From Streptomyces filamentosus (GTDB lineage Bacteria; Actinomycetota; Actinomycetes; Streptomycetales; Streptomycetaceae), in NCBI RefSeq assembly GCF_014654895.1, contig NZ_BNBE01000002.1, positions 1,612,001-1,676,000 on the forward strand: a DNA stretch of 64,000 nucleotides. Direction: 5' to 3'. Numbering within the stretch: position 1 is the stretch's first letter; each line of letters begins with the position of its first letter. Below are positions 16,621 to 24,965 of this stretch, one piece after another. The translations under genes and the position numbers were made by a program. A model generated the notes under the pieces. The model was not told the DNA's origin, ran no database searches, and saw only the letters and a list, made by a program, of their open reading frames with translations.

Positions 16621-18035
16621 GCGGCGGGCGGCACATGGTGCCGATCGACGTGCACCTGCTCGCGGTCCGGGACGGGGAGAGCGGCCCGGAGGTGCTGCTG
16701 TCGCGCCGCGCGGGCGGTGTCTACGCGTCGGGCATGTGGCACCTGCCGTCCGGGCACGTCGACGGGCCCTTCGAGGACGTCGTCACCGCCGTTGCCCGGG
16801 AGACGTCGGAGGAGACCGGCCTCGTCGTGGATCCCGCCGAGGTGCGTGCCGCGGTCACCGTCCACCACCGCGCGCCGGGCGGCAGCGCTCGGGTGGGGGT
16901 CCTGTTCGAGGTGCGGCGCTGGACCGGCACGCCGGAGATCAGGGAGAAGGCCGTGTGCGACGGGATGGGCTGGTTCGCGTTCGACGCGCTGCCGGAGCCG
17001 ATGGTGGCCTACTGTCGCGCCGGGCTGGACGCTTACCGGGCCGGCATTGCGCTGGCCCTGCACTTCCAGGAGCCGGACGATCCGATCGCATACGACCCGG
17101 CGCGCGACCGGCTGCGCCACGTACGAGGGCCGGGGCCCGCCGCTTGCGAGCCGCCGCGGACGGTGCGGGACTTCGTCGAGCGGGCGGTCGGCCGGATCGC
17201 CACCTGGACTGACGCGGCCTGGGCGAGAGATAACAGCAACGCGTGGCAGGTGCGCGGGTCGGCGGGCGGCACGTGGTTCGTGAAGGCCCACCCGAGCGAG
17301 AAGTTCCACCGCCGTGAAGTGGCCGCCCTGCGCGGCTGGGTACCTCGTCTGGGCGGCGCCGGGCCGCGTCTCGTGGCCGCCGACCCGGAGCTGCGGGCGG
17401 TCGTCGTGACAGCGGTCGAGGGCCGCTCCCTGCACGGGGCGGTGCTGACCGGTGCCGAGGAACGCACGGTGTTCGAGTCGATCGGCGCGCTCACGGCCCG
17501 CATCCACGCCTGCCCCCTCCCCCTGGACGGCGCGGCGGACGGGATCGTGCCTGTGGGTCCGTACGACCGGATGGAACGCCATCTGGAGGCGGCACGGCCC
17601 CTGCTGGAGCCGGGCGACGAGGAACATGTCCGCGAGGCCGTCGCCGTGGCCCGGGGCTTCGGGCCGCTCGACCCGGTGGTGACCCACGGCGATCTGCAGC
17701 TGCGCAACCTCCTCCTCGGCGCCGACGGCACGGTGCGCGTCATCGACTTCGAACGCAGCGAACCCCAGCCCCGGGTCAGGGACTTCGCCCGCATCGTCGA
17801 CCACTTCGACGGCCGGGACGACCTCGCCGCCGCGTTCTTCGCCGGCTACGGCCGCCCGCTGACCGGCGCGGAGGAAGCACACCTGGCCGCGGCCGCGGCC
17901 CTGGACTCGGTCTCCGGCATCTCCTTCGGAACGCGATCCGGGGATCCAGAGCTCGTCGAACGCGGCCGCCGCATCCTCGCCCGCCTGCGAGCGGGCACCA
18001 CCTGGCCGTACGCCCGTCCCGGAGGAGCCTCATGA
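16617..18035 (+). CDS. Nudix hydrolase / APH-fold kinase fusion protein
   Basis: A 472-residue protein; the GTG at 16617 overlaps the previous stop, and the longer open frame upstream only shadows that gene. Residues about 1-150 form a Nudix domain (LPSGHVDG then VARETSEETGLV; the spacing before the first Glu is one residue long). Residues about 180-460 form an APH-type kinase with WFVKAHPSEK, catalytic loop VTHGDLQLRNLLL and VIDFERSEP (DFE). One reading is that the kinase phosphorylates a molecule whose nucleotide conjugate the Nudix domain cleaves. The stop is coupled to the GNAT gene (ATGA). The domain calls are secure, the chemistry is not. Confidence 0.88.
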   Translation: MSGGRHMVPIDVHLLAVRDGESGPEVLLSRRAGGVYASGMWHLPSGHVDGPFEDVVTAVARETSEETGLVVDPAEVRAAVTVHHRAPGGSARVGVLFEVRRWTGTPEIREKAVCDGMGWFAFDALPEPMVAYCRAGLDAYRAGIALALHFQEPDDPIAYDPARDRLRHVRGPGPAACEPPRTVRDFVERAVGRIATWTDAAWARDNSNAWQVRGSAGGTWFVKAHPSEKFHRREVAALRGWVPRLGGAGPRLVAADPELRAVVVTAVEGRSLHGAVLTGAEERTVFESIGALTARIHACPLPLDGAADGIVPVGPYDRMERHLEAARPLLEPGDEEHVREAVAVARGFGPLDPVVTHGDLQLRNLLLGADGTVRVIDFERSEPQPRVRDFARIVDHFDGRDDLAAAFFAGYGRPLTGAEEAHLAAAAALDSVSGISFGTRSGDPELVERGRRILARLRAGTTWPYARPGGAS

Positions 18036-18547
18036 CGCATCCCGTGCCCGGTCCGCCGACCGCCGCAGCAGCGACCGCGAGGGCGGCGACGCCGCACGAC
18101 GCGGCCGAGATCGCCCGCCTGCGCTCCGACCTCATCCTCTCCGAGCCTCTCGACACCGCCTGGCTGGCCACCTGCCGCGATCAGATCGCCGCCCGCCTCC
18201 AGCCGGGCGGCGACGCCCGCGCCTGCGTGATCGACGCCCCGGCCGGCGGACTCGCCGCGTGCGCGCTCGCCTTCATCCACCCCGTCCTGCCCGCCCCGAA
18301 TTACCCCCGCGGCCTGGCCGCCCGTATCCACGCCGTCGCCACCGAGCCCGCCCACCGGCACCAGGGCTTCGCCCGGGCCGCTCTCACCGCTCTGTTGAAG
18401 TGCCTGGAGGGCGAGGGCGTCACGCTTTACGAGCTGCACACGAGCGAGATGGCTGCACCCCTGTACGAACAGCTCGGCTTCCGGCGCGACCGCGCGCTGA
18501 TGCGGATGACGAGGATTCCCCCGGCCCGTCCGCAGACCGCTTCATGA
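18032..18547 (+). CDS. GNAT N-acetyltransferase
   Basis: A 171-residue protein with the GNAT core. The acetyl-CoA-binding motif A reads VATEPAHRHQGFARAAL (Q/RxxGxA loop) and motif B is YEQLGFRRD. It overlaps both neighbours by four bases. Family members acetylate amines of antibiotics, amino acids or proteins. Here it could be a tailoring or a self-resistance enzyme. The first 20 residues are Ala/Pro-rich and poorly constrained, so an internal start is possible. Confidence 0.85.
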   Translation: MTHPVPGPPTAAAATARAATPHDAAEIARLRSDLILSEPLDTAWLATCRDQIAARLQPGGDARACVIDAPAGGLAACALAFIHPVLPAPNYPRGLAARIHAVATEPAHRHQGFARAALTALLKCLEGEGVTLYELHTSEMAAPLYEQLGFRRDRALMRMTRIPPARPQTAS

Positions 18548-18642
18548 GCGCCCCGCCGCACCCGCCCCTGCCTGTGCGGCCCGAGCGGCCGCTGTCGGGC
18601 TGCCGCCGCTCCTGTCCCCACCGTCCTACGAGGAGAGATCTG

Positions 18643-19266
18643 TTGGAGTACGTTGAGCGTGCCGAGTGGGTGGAGCACTACAGCGACGGCAAGGGCTTCC
18701 GGCCGCTGGGGGACAAGGAGCGCCGGCTCCTGAGCGAACATGTCCCGGCTCCCGCAGAAGGCGGGCGGGCACTGGAGGTGGGCTGCGGGACCGGCGTTCT
18801 ATCGGTGTTCCTGACGACGCTCGGCTACCGCGTGGACGCCGTCGACTACGCCGACAGCGCCATCACCCGCGCCCGGAAAGAGCACCCGGACACCGGCGAG
18901 GTGCGCTGGATCTGCATGGACATCGAGCGGGACGACCCGGCGGGCCTTCATCCGGGCGGTTACGACCTGGTCGTACTCCGCCTTGTGGTCCCCTTCCTCA
19001 CGGAGCGCACATCGGTCCTGCGCCGTCTTGGTGAGCGGCTGCGCCCGGGCGGCGCGGTCGTCGTCATCACGCCGGTGGCCGAGCACACCCCGCCCGAGCG
19101 GCGGGGTATCGCGCTGGACGAGGACGAGATCAGTGCCCTGTCCGCGCTGTGGGAACAGGCAGAGCGGTTCGATGCCGACCAGCTCGCGTTCCTCCTCTGG
19201 CGCGGTGCGCGTCCTGCTGGCACCGGGACGACGGCCGCGGACCGGCAGCACCCGGGCGTGAGGTAA
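18643..19266 (+). CDS. class I SAM-dependent methyltransferase
   Basis: A 207-residue methyltransferase with motif I ALEVGCGTGVLS, acidic strand end VDAVDYAD and LRPGGAVVVITPV after motif II. Two starts are possible. TTG 18643 is preceded by AGGAGAG at 5-6 bases and gives LEYVERAEWVEHYSDGKGF, a natural N terminus. ATG 18544 overlaps the GNAT stop but adds 33 Pro/Arg-rich residues unlike a fold. I chose the TTG. Four bases separate its stop from the next GTG. Substrate unknown; it is the fourth methyltransferase domain of the operon. Confidence 0.8.
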   Translation: MEYVERAEWVEHYSDGKGFRPLGDKERRLLSEHVPAPAEGGRALEVGCGTGVLSVFLTTLGYRVDAVDYADSAITRARKEHPDTGEVRWICMDIERDDPAGLHPGGYDLVVLRLVVPFLTERTSVLRRLGERLRPGGAVVVITPVAEHTPPERRGIALDEDEISALSALWEQAERFDADQLAFLLWRGARPAGTGTTAADRQHPGVR

Positions 19267-19270
19267 CCCC

Positions 19271-19936
19271 GTGGACGAGCTGCTGAGGGACCCCCGCTTC
19301 GCCGTGGCCACATTCGTAGTGATCGACTTCGAAGGGCTCACCCCGGCGGGGCGGCCCGCCGAACCGATCGAGGTGGCCGCGCTGGCGCTGCGCCCCGCAG
19401 GGGGACGGCTGCAGGAGGTCGGACGGTTCGAGGAGCTGATGCGGCCGCCCGCCGACGTGCCGGTGACCGCCCGGGACGTCCGTCTCAAGGGCATCACGCG
19501 GACGATGCTCTCCGGGGCGGCCCCGGCCGCCGAGGTGATGGCCCGGCTCGACGCGTACCTGACCGCGCCGCCGTACCGCCTGGTCGCCCACCACGCGTCC
19601 ACGGAGGCCGGGATCATCTCCCGGCAGGCAGCGCACTGTCCCGTGCTCGCCGCCACACCCCTGCTGGACACGCTGCGGCTGGCCAAGACCGTGATGCCCT
19701 CTCTCGGCTCCTACGGGTTGGACCACCTGCTCGCCTTCTACGGGATCCCCCAGCCCGCCGGCCGGCACCGGGCGATGCCGGACGTCGAGGCCACCGCCCA
19801 GGTTCTGGTGCGGCTGCTGCGGGACGGAGAGCGGGAGAGGCGATGGCGCACCCTGCTGGAGCTGGACATGGCGGCCGGCCTGCAGCCCCGGCGGCCGCCC
19901 TCCGCCCCTGGGGAAGAGCAGGCGTGCCTGTTCTGA
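19271..19936 (+). CDS. DnaQ-like DEDDh 3'-5' exonuclease
   Basis: A 221-residue protein starting at GTG 19271 with GAGGTAA upstream. ExoI is FVVIDFEGLTP (Asp-x-Glu), ExoII falls in the VAHHASTEAG stretch and ExoIII is HRAMPDVEAT (His plus Asp), the DEDDh arrangement. Family members trim DNA or RNA 3' ends (DNA Pol III epsilon, oligoribonuclease-like, RNase T). It is odd in an operon of kinases, Nudix and methyltransferases unless the pathway handles nucleic-acid-derived or oligonucleotide substrates. A tRNA or nucleotide theme would fit the CmoM-like neighbour. Confidence 0.87.
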   Translation: MDELLRDPRFAVATFVVIDFEGLTPAGRPAEPIEVAALALRPAGGRLQEVGRFEELMRPPADVPVTARDVRLKGITRTMLSGAAPAAEVMARLDAYLTAPPYRLVAHHASTEAGIISRQAAHCPVLAATPLLDTLRLAKTVMPSLGSYGLDHLLAFYGIPQPAGRHRAMPDVEATAQVLVRLLRDGERERRWRTLLELDMAAGLQPRRPPSAPGEEQACLF

Positions 19937-20057
19937 ACCAGGTCCTGCGAGAAGCCCGCGCCGATCTGCGGGCGCGGCCTCGGCTGACCGTCGTCGGCCG
20001 TAACACGCCCTGGCCTTCGTCCGTTGAGCGACACGACACGAAATTGAGGAACCGAGC

Positions 20058-20903
20058 ATGAGCGCAGCGGTGTTCACGGCGCCGGCGGCGACGAAGGACG
20101 TCACGCGGATGCGGCACGCCTTGGCGGCCGCGGCTCGCGGCCTGCACGTCGTACCGGCCGGCCCGGAGGTGTGGGGCTGGCAGGGCCGCACTCTCGGGCG
20201 CCGTGCCGGAGCGAGCTGGCTGCGAGTCGTCTCCGTCCCGGCCGAGAAGGCCGGAGGGCGGCTGTGGGAAGGCACCGCCCTCGCGGACACCGTCCTGCCC
20301 CGTGCGATCCCGCGTCCCCGGCTCCGCAACCTCCTGGACTGGACGGACGGGCCGCACTCGTACCGGGCCGAGCTCACCGAACTCATCACCACCCCCGCTG
20401 TGACCGCGGGCAGTCCGGTCCTCGAGCACGACCCCGCCCTGCCGGATGCCTGGTGGCAGGAGCTGCGCGCGGCAACCCGCGCGCTCGCCGCGGTCCCGAC
20501 CGGCCGTGAAGCGGTACGGCAGTCATGGGTCGACCGGAACTTCCGCACCTTCCTGGGCATCGACCCCATCCGCGTCAGTGACTTCACCACTGGGCACGCG
20601 GACCTGCACTGGGCGAACGTCACTTCCCCCACCTTGACCATCCTTGACTGGGAGGGGTGGGGCCGGATGCCGGTCGGCTACGATCCGGGCCTCCTGCACG
20701 CCTACTCCCTTCCCGTTCCTGCCGTCGCCGCGCGCGTGCGCCGGGAGTTCGCGCACGTTCTCGACACTCCCGTCGGCCGGGCTGGAGAGCTCGTCGCCCT
20801 CGGTCAGCTCCTCCAGGCATGCTCCCGAGGGGTTCATCCCCTCCTCGCCCCGTTCGTCGCCCGCCGGGCCGAGGAGCTCACCGGAGTCCCCGTTCCCCTG
20901 TAG
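20058..20903 (+). CDS. APH-fold phosphotransferase
   Basis: A 281-residue kinase-fold protein with GAGGA eight bases before the ATG. The catalytic loop reads TTGHADLHWANVT (HxDxxxxN) followed by ILDWEGWG (D of DxD). The N lobe is short and its ATP-binding Lys is less clear (RVVSVPAEKAGG). It ends the plus-strand kinase/Nudix/methyltransferase run, 121 bases after the exonuclease gene, and so may have its own expression. It is not a close relative of the two HGDLSGPNVL kinases. Confidence 0.82.
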   Translation: MSAAVFTAPAATKDVTRMRHALAAAARGLHVVPAGPEVWGWQGRTLGRRAGASWLRVVSVPAEKAGGRLWEGTALADTVLPRAIPRPRLRNLLDWTDGPHSYRAELTELITTPAVTAGSPVLEHDPALPDAWWQELRAATRALAAVPTGREAVRQSWVDRNFRTFLGIDPIRVSDFTTGHADLHWANVTSPTLTILDWEGWGRMPVGYDPGLLHAYSLPVPAVAARVRREFAHVLDTPVGRAGELVALGQLLQACSRGVHPLLAPFVARRAEELTGVPVPL

Positions 20904-21046
20904 GTTCCGCATTCTAATGGACACTGACCATGCGAGATGGACAGCGATTGGGCACTTTCGCCATTCCGTGGGCACTGGCTGCGGTGAGTAAATACGCTCG
21001 CTGGTATAGCCGTTCAGAAGACCCACCTTTCCCGCATAGGAGCGCT

Positions 21047-21847
21047 GTGAACAGCACCGACGAGTCCTTTGTCTACGTTATCGGCATCATGGACCTCGAC
21101 CGCGAAGGCCCCATCGAAAAGGAACGAGTGAAGATCGGAAAAGCCGAGGACATTGACAAGCGGACCAAGACCTTCCAAACCGCGAGCCCTCACCCCATCG
21201 CCATCATTGCCACCTACCCCGGCGCCGAAGACCTGGAATACGCGCTCCATTCCTGGTTTCAGTCCCGCCGCATCGGTCTGCAACTCGACACTGGCCGCTA
21301 TCGAGGCGAATGGTTCAATTTCAAAGACATCGATCCCCTGCCGCTGATCAACCACGCCGTCCACGTCATTCGAAGCCGCCACCTCGAATGGATCAGCGCC
21401 CCGGACCGTGAGAAGGCCAACCAGAAAGCCGCCCGCAGTACCAACCTCGCCACCAAGCGCATCCACAGCCTCGGAGACGAGCTCCAGCGGCTCCTCAACA
21501 TGGGAACCAGGATCCAGGCCGAAGCGGACCTTGTCCTCGCCCTCGGATTCAGCCCTCAGAGCAAGGCAGATGAAGAACTGCGGGAGCTCGCCTTCACCGA
21601 ACACGTCTACCTGATCAATCTCTTGGCCGAACGCGTCGAAACCTGCGCAGAAGACTTGCGCGCCACGCTCCGAGTAGCGAGGCAGGCCGGTGTCCTCGAC
21701 CAAGACGATGCCAAAGCCGCTACCGATCGCACCGCCGAAATTACGAGCAGCAGCCCTGACCTGGTCACTCTCATCGAGGAGTGGCGGAATTGGACGCCTC
21801 CTGGCCTCACCGACTTCATGGACTGGTTCGCCCGACCGCCGCAGTGA
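21047..21847 (+). CDS. T5orf172/GIY-YIG-like protein
   Basis: A 266-residue protein; GTG 21047 has AGGAG four bases upstream, and the open frame continues upstream without support. Residues about 5-75 show the T5orf172 (Mug113) GIY-YIG-related pattern: FVYVIGI, then VKIGKAEDIDKRTKTFQTAS and EYALHSWF. The rest is helical and Glu/Arg-rich with no family I recognise. Codon use is visibly less GC-biased than in the preceding operon (runs such as gaagatcggaaaagcc), suggesting separate acquisition. It sits just upstream of an IS110-family element. The nuclease fold is known in phages and restriction systems; activity here is unproven. Confidence 0.75.
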   Translation: MNSTDESFVYVIGIMDLDREGPIEKERVKIGKAEDIDKRTKTFQTASPHPIAIIATYPGAEDLEYALHSWFQSRRIGLQLDTGRYRGEWFNFKDIDPLPLINHAVHVIRSRHLEWISAPDREKANQKAARSTNLATKRIHSLGDELQRLLNMGTRIQAEADLVLALGFSPQSKADEELRELAFTEHVYLINLLAERVETCAEDLRATLRVARQAGVLDQDDAKAATDRTAEITSSSPDLVTLIEEWRNWTPPGLTDFMDWFARPPQ

Positions 21848-22330
21848 CCTCTCGACGACGCCCGCAAGACCGACAACCCTGAACTGGGCTCCGCCGCGGG
21901 TCCGACCGCCACCGTCGAGGACACCACTCTGCTGCCGAGGCCGACAACCGCTACACATGGTGAGCGCCATGACAGCCCGGCGGGGGCTTTTGCTCGCGAT
22001 CTATCTACACAAATGGTGCTTATCACGCGCGGATTTCGGCGTTTTCGCAGGAGCCAGTGCTCACGAAGTTGCGCTCCCTGCCCCCCCCCCCGTTACCTTC
22101 TTCGTGGCTCCGCAATGGGGCTACCGGCCTTCGGGTCCGGCATGACTTCCCCCCCTTGTTGCGGTTGATGATCCGGGGGGTGGTGTCACCGGGCCCGGAG
22201 GCATCGACGGACCGCTGATGAGGGGCTTGAGCACCGGCTTCACCCGAGCTGGAAGAGCTCTCCGTAACGTGGATGTGGCAGCTCGGTGCCGTGGCAAGGC
22301 CGGACGAAAGCGTGATGGAGGGGCCTGCAC
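21848..22330. other. 483-base region: AT-richer flank, C11 run and IS110 5' non-coding end
   Basis: The first half is less GC-rich than its surroundings and holds no gene. An 11-base C homopolymer occupies 22081-22091 and another C run follows at about 22149. The last 190 bases, up to the transposase GTG, are probably the 5' non-coding end of the IS110-family element. I could not fix the element's left boundary by eye because IS110 elements lack conventional terminal inverted repeats. Confidence 0.4.
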
Positions 22331-23545
22331 GTGATCGACACCGGCGACATCGACGTCTTCCTCGGCCTGGACGTCGGCAAGGGCGAACACCACGCCACCG
22401 CCGTCACCCCGGCCGGCAAGAAGGCCTTCGACAAGCGCCTGCCCAACACCGAGCCCAAGCTCCGCGAGCTGTTCGCCAAGCTGAAGGCCAAGCACGGAAC
22501 GGTGCTGGTCGTGGTCGACCAGCCGGCCTCGATCGGGGCTCTGCCGCTGGCGGTCGCGCGGGACATGGGCTGCCCCGTCGCCTACCTGCCCGGGCTGACG
22601 ATGCGGCGGATCGCCGACCTCTACCCGGGCGAGGCCAAGACCGATGCGAAGGACGCGTTCATCATCGCGGACGCGGCCCGCGCGATGCCGCACACGCTGC
22701 GGGCGATCGACAGCGAGGACGAGACGATCGCCGAGCTGGAGATGATCGTCGGGTTCGACGACGACCTGGCCGGCGAGGCCACGAGGGTCGCGAACCGTCT
22801 CCACGGCCTGCTCACGCAGATCCATCCATCGCTGGAACGGGTCCTGGGACCGCGATTGCAGCACCCGGCTGTCCTCACCCTGCTGGAGCGGTTCGGTTCA
22901 CCGGCCCAGATACGCAAGGCCGGACGGCGCCGGCTGGTGACGCTGCTGCGGCCGAAGGCGCCCAGGATGGCCGAGCGGCTGGTCGAGGACATCTTCGCCG
23001 CTCTGGACGAGCAGACCGTTACCGTTCCGGGGACCGAGGCGGCAGCGCTGATCGTCCCGAGCCTGGCCGGGTCCCTGGCCGCCGTCCTTGACCAGCGGAA
23101 ACTGCTGGCCGCACGGATCGAAGAACTGCTGGAGGCCCACCCTCTTTCGAAGGTCCTGACGTCCATGCCCGGCATCGGCGTCAGGACCGGAGCCCGGATC
23201 TTGATCGAGGTCGGCGACGGCAGCACCTTCGCGACCGCCGGCCACCTTGCCGCCTACGCCGGTCTCGCACCCGCGACCCGCAGTTCCGGGTCCTCGATCC
23301 GCGGCGAACAGCCCTCCCGAAGAGGGAACAAGCAGCTCAAGAGGGCCTTCTTCCTCTCCGCATTCGCGGCCCTGGCCGACCCGGCATCGCGGGCCTACTA
23401 CGACAAGAAGATCGCCCAAGGGAAGCACCACACGCAGGCCCTGCTCTGCCTCGCCCGACGGCGGGCAGACGTCCTCTTCGCGATGCTCCGCGACGGCACC
23501 TTCTACGAGCCCCGTCCGGTCACGGCAGTCGGCGGAGCCTAGGAG
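22141..23545 (+). mobile_element. IS110-family insertion sequence (ends approximate)
   Basis: The transposase gene at 22331-23542 defines the element. A long 5' non-coding stretch before it and almost no sequence after it match the layout of IS110-group elements, whose non-coding end carries a bridge RNA. The right end must lie close to 23545 because the convergent ankyrin gene ends in the same bases. Boundaries are guesses: IS110 elements have no clear inverted repeats and make no simple target duplication. Confidence 0.5.
22331..23542 (+). CDS. IS110-family transposase (DEDD type)
   Basis: A 403-residue, apparently intact transposase. The N-terminal RuvC-like domain has FLGLDVGKGEHHATAV (first Asp) and EAKTDAKDAFIIADAAR (DxxD), the DEDD signature of IS110/IS1111. 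The C-terminal Transposase_20 domain has LTSMPGIGVRTGARIL, followed by the conserved Ser/Gly region of the catalytic serine (YAGLAPATRSSGSS). GTG 22331 has GGAGGGG seven bases upstream. No frameshift or stop is seen, so it may still be active. Confidence 0.95.
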   Translation: MIDTGDIDVFLGLDVGKGEHHATAVTPAGKKAFDKRLPNTEPKLRELFAKLKAKHGTVLVVVDQPASIGALPLAVARDMGCPVAYLPGLTMRRIADLYPGEAKTDAKDAFIIADAARAMPHTLRAIDSEDETIAELEMIVGFDDDLAGEATRVANRLHGLLTQIHPSLERVLGPRLQHPAVLTLLERFGSPAQIRKAGRRRLVTLLRPKAPRMAERLVEDIFAALDEQTVTVPGTEAAALIVPSLAGSLAAVLDQRKLLAARIEELLEAHPLSKVLTSMPGIGVRTGARILIEVGDGSTFATAGHLAAYAGLAPATRSSGSSIRGEQPSRRGNKQLKRAFFLSAFAALADPASRAYYDKKIAQGKHHTQALLCLARRRADVLFAMLRDGTFYEPRPVTAVGGA

Positions 23546-23949
23546 GAGGTCCCGTCTCCGCCCGGAAGGTGGGCAGCCACGTCATAGTTGGCGATCCGTC
23601 CCGCCAGTGCCCGCGGACTCACACCATGAGCGTTAACCCGGTCGGGGTCGGCACCAGCTTCCAGCAACAGCCGGATCGCCGCCCCCTCGCCCTGCGAACA
23701 GAACACCGCCCGCCACAACGGCGTATTGCCGTGGCCATCCACGGCATCGACCGACGCACCCGCGGCCAGGAGAACCTCGATGACCGATGGCGCCTGGGCC
23801 TGAGCCGCAAAATGCAGCGGCGTCCAGCCGGCGGCATCGGCTGCCTCATGGGCGGCGCCCCCGGCCAACAGCACCCTCAGGCCTTCAACGTCCCCGTCGA
23901 CAGCCGCATAGTGCACTGCCGTCCGCCCCAACCGATCCCGATCCGTCAT
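23539..23949 (-). CDS. ankyrin-repeat protein
   Basis: A 136-residue protein made of about four ankyrin repeats: GRTAVHYAAVDGDVEGLRVL, GWTPLHFAAQAQAPSVIEVL, GNTPLWRAVFCSQGEGA and a last partial one (GVSPRALAGRIANYDVAAHL). ATG 23949 has AGGA eight bases upstream. Such proteins bind partner proteins. The 3' end runs into the IS110 element, whose stop overlaps this stop by a few bases, so the original C terminus may have been altered by the insertion. Function unknown. Confidence 0.85.
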   Translation of the reverse strand: MTDRDRLGRTAVHYAAVDGDVEGLRVLLAGGAAHEAADAAGWTPLHFAAQAQAPSVIEVLLAAGASVDAVDGHGNTPLWRAVFCSQGEGAAIRLLLEAGADPDRVNAHGVSPRALAGRIANYDVAAHLPGGDGTSS

Positions 23950-24040
23950 GCCGCCATCCTGACCCACGACCTTGACCAAAGAGATAGGGGCACCCCCCCC
24001 CGCACTGACCAGTGGCCTCTCGCCTGGTTTGGAGGAACCC

Positions 24041-24925
24041 GTGCCCCACCCGCGTATCGATGTCGTCGTTCTGACGATGAACGACCGCCCAGTTCAAGAG
24101 GCCGCCGCGCAGGCGACGCTCCTCGCGCAGAGCGACGTCGACATCCGGGTGGTCGTGGTCGGCAACGGCTGCCGACCCGAAGTCGTGCCGTCCGGCGCTC
24201 TCACGGTGTGCCTGCCCGAGAACGTCGGCATTCCCGGCGGCCGCAACGCCGGCGCCGACGCACTCCGCCAGGCGGGCGACCCTGCCGACTGGCTGTTCTT
24301 CCTCGACAACGACGCGTCCTTTCCCTGCCCCGACGTCCTGGCCCGGCTGGTCGCCGAGGCCGAGCAGCATCCGGAGGCCGCCTGGGTGCAGCCTCGGCTG
24401 ACAGGACCGGACGACTCCACCACGCCGCGCCGCTGGGTGCCCCGGCTGCGCGCCTCGGACCCGGGGCGGCCGGGGCGGGTCACCTCGATGACTGAGGGTA
24501 TCGTCATGGTCCGGCGCGACGCCTTCGACGCGGTGGGCGGCTGGGAGAGCTCCCTGTTTCTGTACCACGAGGGGGCCGACCTGGCCTGGCGGCTGTACGC
24601 GGCGGGCTGGAGCGGCTGGTACGCAGCCGGCATCCGCATGCACCACCCGCTCTCCACGCCGGCCCGCCACGCGCTGTACCACCGGCTCGCCGCCCGGAAC
24701 CGGATCTGGATCGCCTACCGCAACCTCCCCGCCGCGCTCATCCCCCTCTACCTGAGCGTATGGACCACGATCACGCTGCTCCGGGCCGTACGCGGCGGCG
24801 GGCTGGGCGAGACGCTGCGCGGCATGCGTGAAGGCTGGACGACCCGGCGTACGCAGCCGCGCCGCCCGATGAGCTGGCGCACCGTCTACCGGCTCACCGC
24901 CGCAGGCCGGCCCCCCATCGTCTGA
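24041..24925 (+). CDS. GT2-family glycosyltransferase
   Basis: A 294-residue GT-A glycosyltransferase. GTG 24041 has GGAGG five bases upstream. Motifs are DVVVLTMNDRP at the start, VGNGCRP, ENVGIPGGRNAG, the DxD-like FFLDNDASFP and the acceptor-site region FLYHEGADLAWRLYAAGW (ED-like catalytic acid). This layout resembles rhamnosyl- and other polysaccharide glycosyltransferases (GT2, WcaA/RfbF type). It is followed 40 bases later by a PIG-L deacetylase, a natural pairing for amino-sugar chemistry. Confidence 0.88.
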   Translation: MPHPRIDVVVLTMNDRPVQEAAAQATLLAQSDVDIRVVVVGNGCRPEVVPSGALTVCLPENVGIPGGRNAGADALRQAGDPADWLFFLDNDASFPCPDVLARLVAEAEQHPEAAWVQPRLTGPDDSTTPRRWVPRLRASDPGRPGRVTSMTEGIVMVRRDAFDAVGGWESSLFLYHEGADLAWRLYAAGWSGWYAAGIRMHHPLSTPARHALYHRLAARNRIWIAYRNLPAALIPLYLSVWTTITLLRAVRGGGLGETLRGMREGWTTRRTQPRRPMSWRTVYRLTAAGRPPIV

Positions 24926-24965
24926 CCTGCCCCCCACCCAGCTACTTCAAGGAGCCCGTCTCACC

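Noticed and set aside
22081..22091. C11 homopolymer as a phase-variable tract
   Set aside because: It lies outside any coding frame I support; may simply reflect mobile-element flanking sequence or a sequencing artefact.
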